A stretch of DNA of 64,000 nt, from the NCBI RefSeq assembly GCF_042678485.1, contig NZ_JBHTKR010000004.1, forward strand, positions 62,001-126,000, given 5' to 3'. Both the position numbers and the translations under genes were made by a program. The notes under the pieces are model-generated. The model was not told the DNA's origin. It did not search any database and saw only the letters and a list, made by a program, of their open reading frames with translations. Shown piece by piece: positions 62,123 through 64,000 of the stretch (positions are counted from its first letter, which is position 1; each line of letters starts with the position of its first letter). The stretch comes from Seohaeicola saemankumensis. GTDB taxonomy: Bacteria > Pseudomonadota > Alphaproteobacteria > Rhodobacterales > Rhodobacteraceae.

Positions 62123-62492
62123 CCCGGTCCCGTCGAAACCAAACGCGATCCCGCCAATTCTGGGGGAATTGGATGACCTGCTGGAGCGGGAGCGCGACGC
62201 GCTGCTGGCCGGCGATCTTGAGGGGCTGTCCCGAATCCTGCGCGAAAAGGAACAGGTGATCGACCGGTTGAACCAGCTTCTACCGCCGACCTTTCTCGAT
62301 CTTGATGTCCTGAAGGACAAGGCGCTGCGAAACCAGGCGCTGCTGGACACCGCACTGGAAGGAATACGCGCCGTAGCCGACCGCGTTTCGGCCCTGCGCC
62401 GCGTCCGGGACACGCTGGAAACCTATGACCAGACGGGCCGAAAGACGACCTTTGAATCCATGCATAAAGGCCGCGTGGAAAAACGCGCCTGA
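62109..62492 (+). CDS. flgN: FlgN-like flagellar chaperone
   Basis: 127 residues, mostly helical with a coiled-coil-like heptad pattern (LDDLLERERDALLAGDLEGLSRIL split over about 16-40). It is placed directly after flgJ with a 14-base overlap. FlgN escorts hook-filament junction proteins FlgK and FlgL to the export gate. The assignment rests on length, helical pattern and position; sequence conservation in this family is low. It is followed by a hairpin at 62493-62518 and the truncated fliP. Confidence 0.72.
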   Translation: MKTSDPVPSKPNAIPPILGELDDLLERERDALLAGDLEGLSRILREKEQVIDRLNQLLPPTFLDLDVLKDKALRNQALLDTALEGIRAVADRVSALRRVRDTLETYDQTGRKTTFESMHKGRVEKRA

Positions 62493-62698
62493 GCGAAGAT
62501 TTGCGTCAAATCCTTCGCAAATCCGGGTGTCGGCTTAGGACTCCCTTAGGACTCGGCGGTCATGTTGGCCTGGCATCCAATCGGATGGCGCAAGTAGCGG
62601 ATCGATCCGTTTCTTGCAGATGTCAGAAGGCAGGCGTCCGGACGGTGTGTCCGACTTCATGTACCGGCGCAAAACCGCGCCACGAGTCAAAGGAAATT
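62493..62698 (+). other. Flagellar junction region: hairpin, short direct repeat, no gene
   Basis: After the flgN stop comes an imperfect inverted repeat (GCGAAGATTTG / CAAATCCTTCGC at 62493-62518) and then a tandem CTTAGGACTC at 62534-62543 and 62545-62554. The remaining 140 bases encode nothing recognisable. It separates flgN from the fliP remnant, where other flagellar genes or the 5' end of fliP would be expected. Confidence 0.55.
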
Positions 62699-63274
62699 CA
62701 AGCTATCGCCATCATGGTGACCTGCTTTCCTTTTCTGGTGACCGTTCTGGCAATCCTCAGGCAAGCCATTGGATTGCAGCAGTCACCTCCGAATATGCTT
62801 ATCGTCAGTCTCGCATTGTTCCTGACCTATTTCATCATGGATCCGGTGTTCAGAACGGCCTGGAACGACGGCCTTCAGCCCCTTTTGCAAGAGACAATCG
62901 GAATCGAGGAAGGGTTTGAGAGGACAATGCAGCCTTTCAAGATATTCATGGCCGGACGCCTTGATCCCGATACATTCACGTCAATGGCGGAACTTCGCCC
63001 CGATGCAGCCGGTATGCAACCTGGGCCAGAGGCCCCCCTTTCCATTTTGGTGCCAAGCTTTCTGTTATCTGAAATCGCCCGGGCTTTTCAGATCGGCTTT
63101 CTGATTTTCCTGCCCTTCCTGATCATCGATCTGGTCGTTGCAGCCGTTCTGATGTCGATGGGCATGATGATGGTGCCTCCAGCGATTGTATCCCTGCCGT
63201 TCAAGCTGGCATTCTTTGTCATCGCGGATGGGTGGCATCTGCTGGCGAGTGCGCTGGTCAGGGGTTATTCCTGA
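62699..63274 (+). pseudogene. fliP: Truncated fliP (5' end missing)
   Basis: The FliP match begins at AIAIMVTCFPFLV (62702 onward; Met at 62714) and then runs intact: ILRQAIGLQQSPPNM, LFLTYFIMDPVF, PSFLLSEIARAFQIGFLIF, MGMMMVPPAIVSLPFKLAFF. Compared with E. coli FliP (245 residues), about 55-60 N-terminal residues are absent. These contain the signal peptide and the start of the first membrane helix. Upstream sequence in all three frames does not resemble them. FliP is a core export-gate subunit needed for flagella, so this copy is probably non-functional. A TTG start at 62501 extends the frame but only with unrelated residues. Confidence 0.75.
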
Positions 63275-63381
63275 AGGGGTCTCATCCTGTCGGCGTCACT
63301 TACGTCAAGCTGACCCCAAGTGGGCATGTTTCCGAATTACGGTACGTATGCTTATGATATTGACAGGACATCGCGGCATGG

Positions 63382-63409
63382 CTTATTAATAAGCATACTT
63401 ATTAATAAG
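63382..63409. promoter_or_regulatory. Tandem palindromic operators before the aromatic hydroxylase
   Basis: CTTATTAATAAG occurs twice, at 63382-63393 and 63398-63409, each a perfect 12-bp palindrome, 16 bases apart start to start. They lie 12 bases before the start codon. Such AT palindromes are typical of MarR- or TetR-type regulators of aromatic catabolism. The regulator gene is not in the window. Confidence 0.65.
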
Positions 63410-63420
63410 GATGAACCCAA

Positions 63421-64000
63421 ATGCAGTATCATCTGAATGGATTTCGTACCGGCGATCCCGCGATTGCCAATGGCATTGCCCGCGACACCGCCCCGCGCGG
63501 CAAGGTGGATGTTCTGATTGTCGGCTGCGGCCCGGCAGGCTTGACGCTTGCGGCCCAGTTGTCAGCATTTCCGGAAATCGTGACGATGATCACGGATCGC
63601 AAGACCGGCCCCCTGGAGGTTGGCCAGGCTGATGGTATCGCCTGCCGTTCGGTCGAGATGTTCGAAGCCTTCGGCTTTGCGGAAAAGGTTCTCAAGGAAA
63701 GCTACTGGGTGAACGAGGTTGCTTTTTGGCGACCCGGTTCGGATGACACGCCTCTTGTCCGCGCGGATCGTATCCAGGATGTCGAAGACGATCTTTCCGA
63801 AATGCCTCATGTCATCCTGAATCAGGCACGCGTCCATGACTTCTATCTGGAAATGATGCGCAATTCCTCCCGCAGGCTTGAGCCCGCTTATGGGCGTGAA
63901 CTGGTTGATCTGAAAACCACGGATGATCCGGATTATCCGATCCTTGCAACCTTCCGGGATTCCGGGGATGCGGGACGCACCGAAATCATTCGGGCCCGAT
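63421..64000 (+). CDS. FAD-dependent aromatic monooxygenase (phenol/3-hydroxybenzoate hydroxylase type), partial
   Basis: The first 193 codons of a gene that leaves the right edge. The FAD-binding loop is VDVLIVGCGPAGLTLAAQL. TDRKTGPLEVGQADGIACRS contains the family's ligand loop, followed by VEMFEAFGF and VILNQARVHDFYLEMM. It resembles phenol 2-monooxygenase and MobA-type 3-hydroxybenzoate 4-hydroxylase, which use NADPH and O2 to hydroxylate phenolic rings. The ATG at 63421 is preceded by AAGGATGAA, which doubles as the end of an operator palindrome. The C-terminal FAD and thioredoxin-like domains are outside the window. Confidence 0.87.
   Translation, partial: MQYHLNGFRTGDPAIANGIARDTAPRGKVDVLIVGCGPAGLTLAAQLSAFPEIVTMITDRKTGPLEVGQADGIACRSVEMFEAFGFAEKVLKESYWVNEVAFWRPGSDDTPLVRADRIQDVEDDLSEMPHVILNQARVHDFYLEMMRNSSRRLEPAYGRELVDLKTTDDPDYPILATFRDSGDAGRTEIIRAR

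Overview
The window looks like a high-GC alphaproteobacterial chromosome of the Rhodobacterales (Roseobacter/Paracoccus relatives). This rests on gene content and order: rpsT-dnaA-dnaN-recF-gyrB, mutM next to ubiE-ubiB, a deoC gene followed by a two-domain ALDH16-type aldehyde dehydrogenase, and separate leuCD and leuB loci. The protein sequences are also typical of that order. No database search was possible, so genus and species are not assigned.

Layout. 0-4.2 kb: polyamine-type catabolic genes (glutamine-synthetase-like ligase, class III aminotransferase), then an AGCS amino-acid/cation symporter with a universal stress protein. 4.5-7 kb: a SulP anion transporter and a degraded-looking relative of 2-keto-3-deoxygalactonokinase. 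7.1-11 kb: a complete manganese/iron-type ABC importer (sitABCD-like) with a 17-bp palindrome in front. 11.2-14.6 kb: deoC plus ALDH16. 14.6-17 kb: rlmH, rsfS and a mechanosensitive channel. 17.2-24.7 kb: leuC, leuD and leuB, interspersed with a membrane protein, a secreted endonuclease/phosphatase-fold protein and a divergent LysR/reductase pair. 24.7-26.4 kb: Na/phosphate cotransporter. 26.5 kb: tRNA-Pro(CGG). 26.7-31.5 kb: a small exopolysaccharide cluster. 31.7-35.8 kb: an RTX calcium-binding protein and a GMC oxidoreductase.

35.8-43.5 kb is a nine-gene cobamide uptake operon on the minus strand. It is preceded by a clear cobalamin riboswitch and encodes an outer-membrane receptor, BtuF, BtuC, BtuD, the amidohydrolase CbiZ, and a private energy-transducing set of ExbB, two ExbD and TonB. 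It therefore carries import across both membranes, its power source, and a remodelling enzyme in one vitamin-sensing unit.

43.6-58.9 kb is mainly the replication and housekeeping core: an aminotransferase, a serine hydrolase, gyrB, a LysE exporter, recF, dnaN, dnaA, rpsT, an enoyl-CoA hydratase, mutM, ubiE, ubiB and a phosphotransferase. The recF GTG start lies in the loop of a terminator-like hairpin. The dnaA-rpsT gap has no consensus DnaA box.

59-63.3 kb holds flagellar genes (flgD, fliK, flgJ-like rod protein, flgN). They end in a fliP that lacks its signal peptide and the start of its first membrane segment, so it is probably a pseudogene at a deletion junction. The window ends in the first third of a FAD aromatic hydroxylase behind two perfect tandem palindromes.
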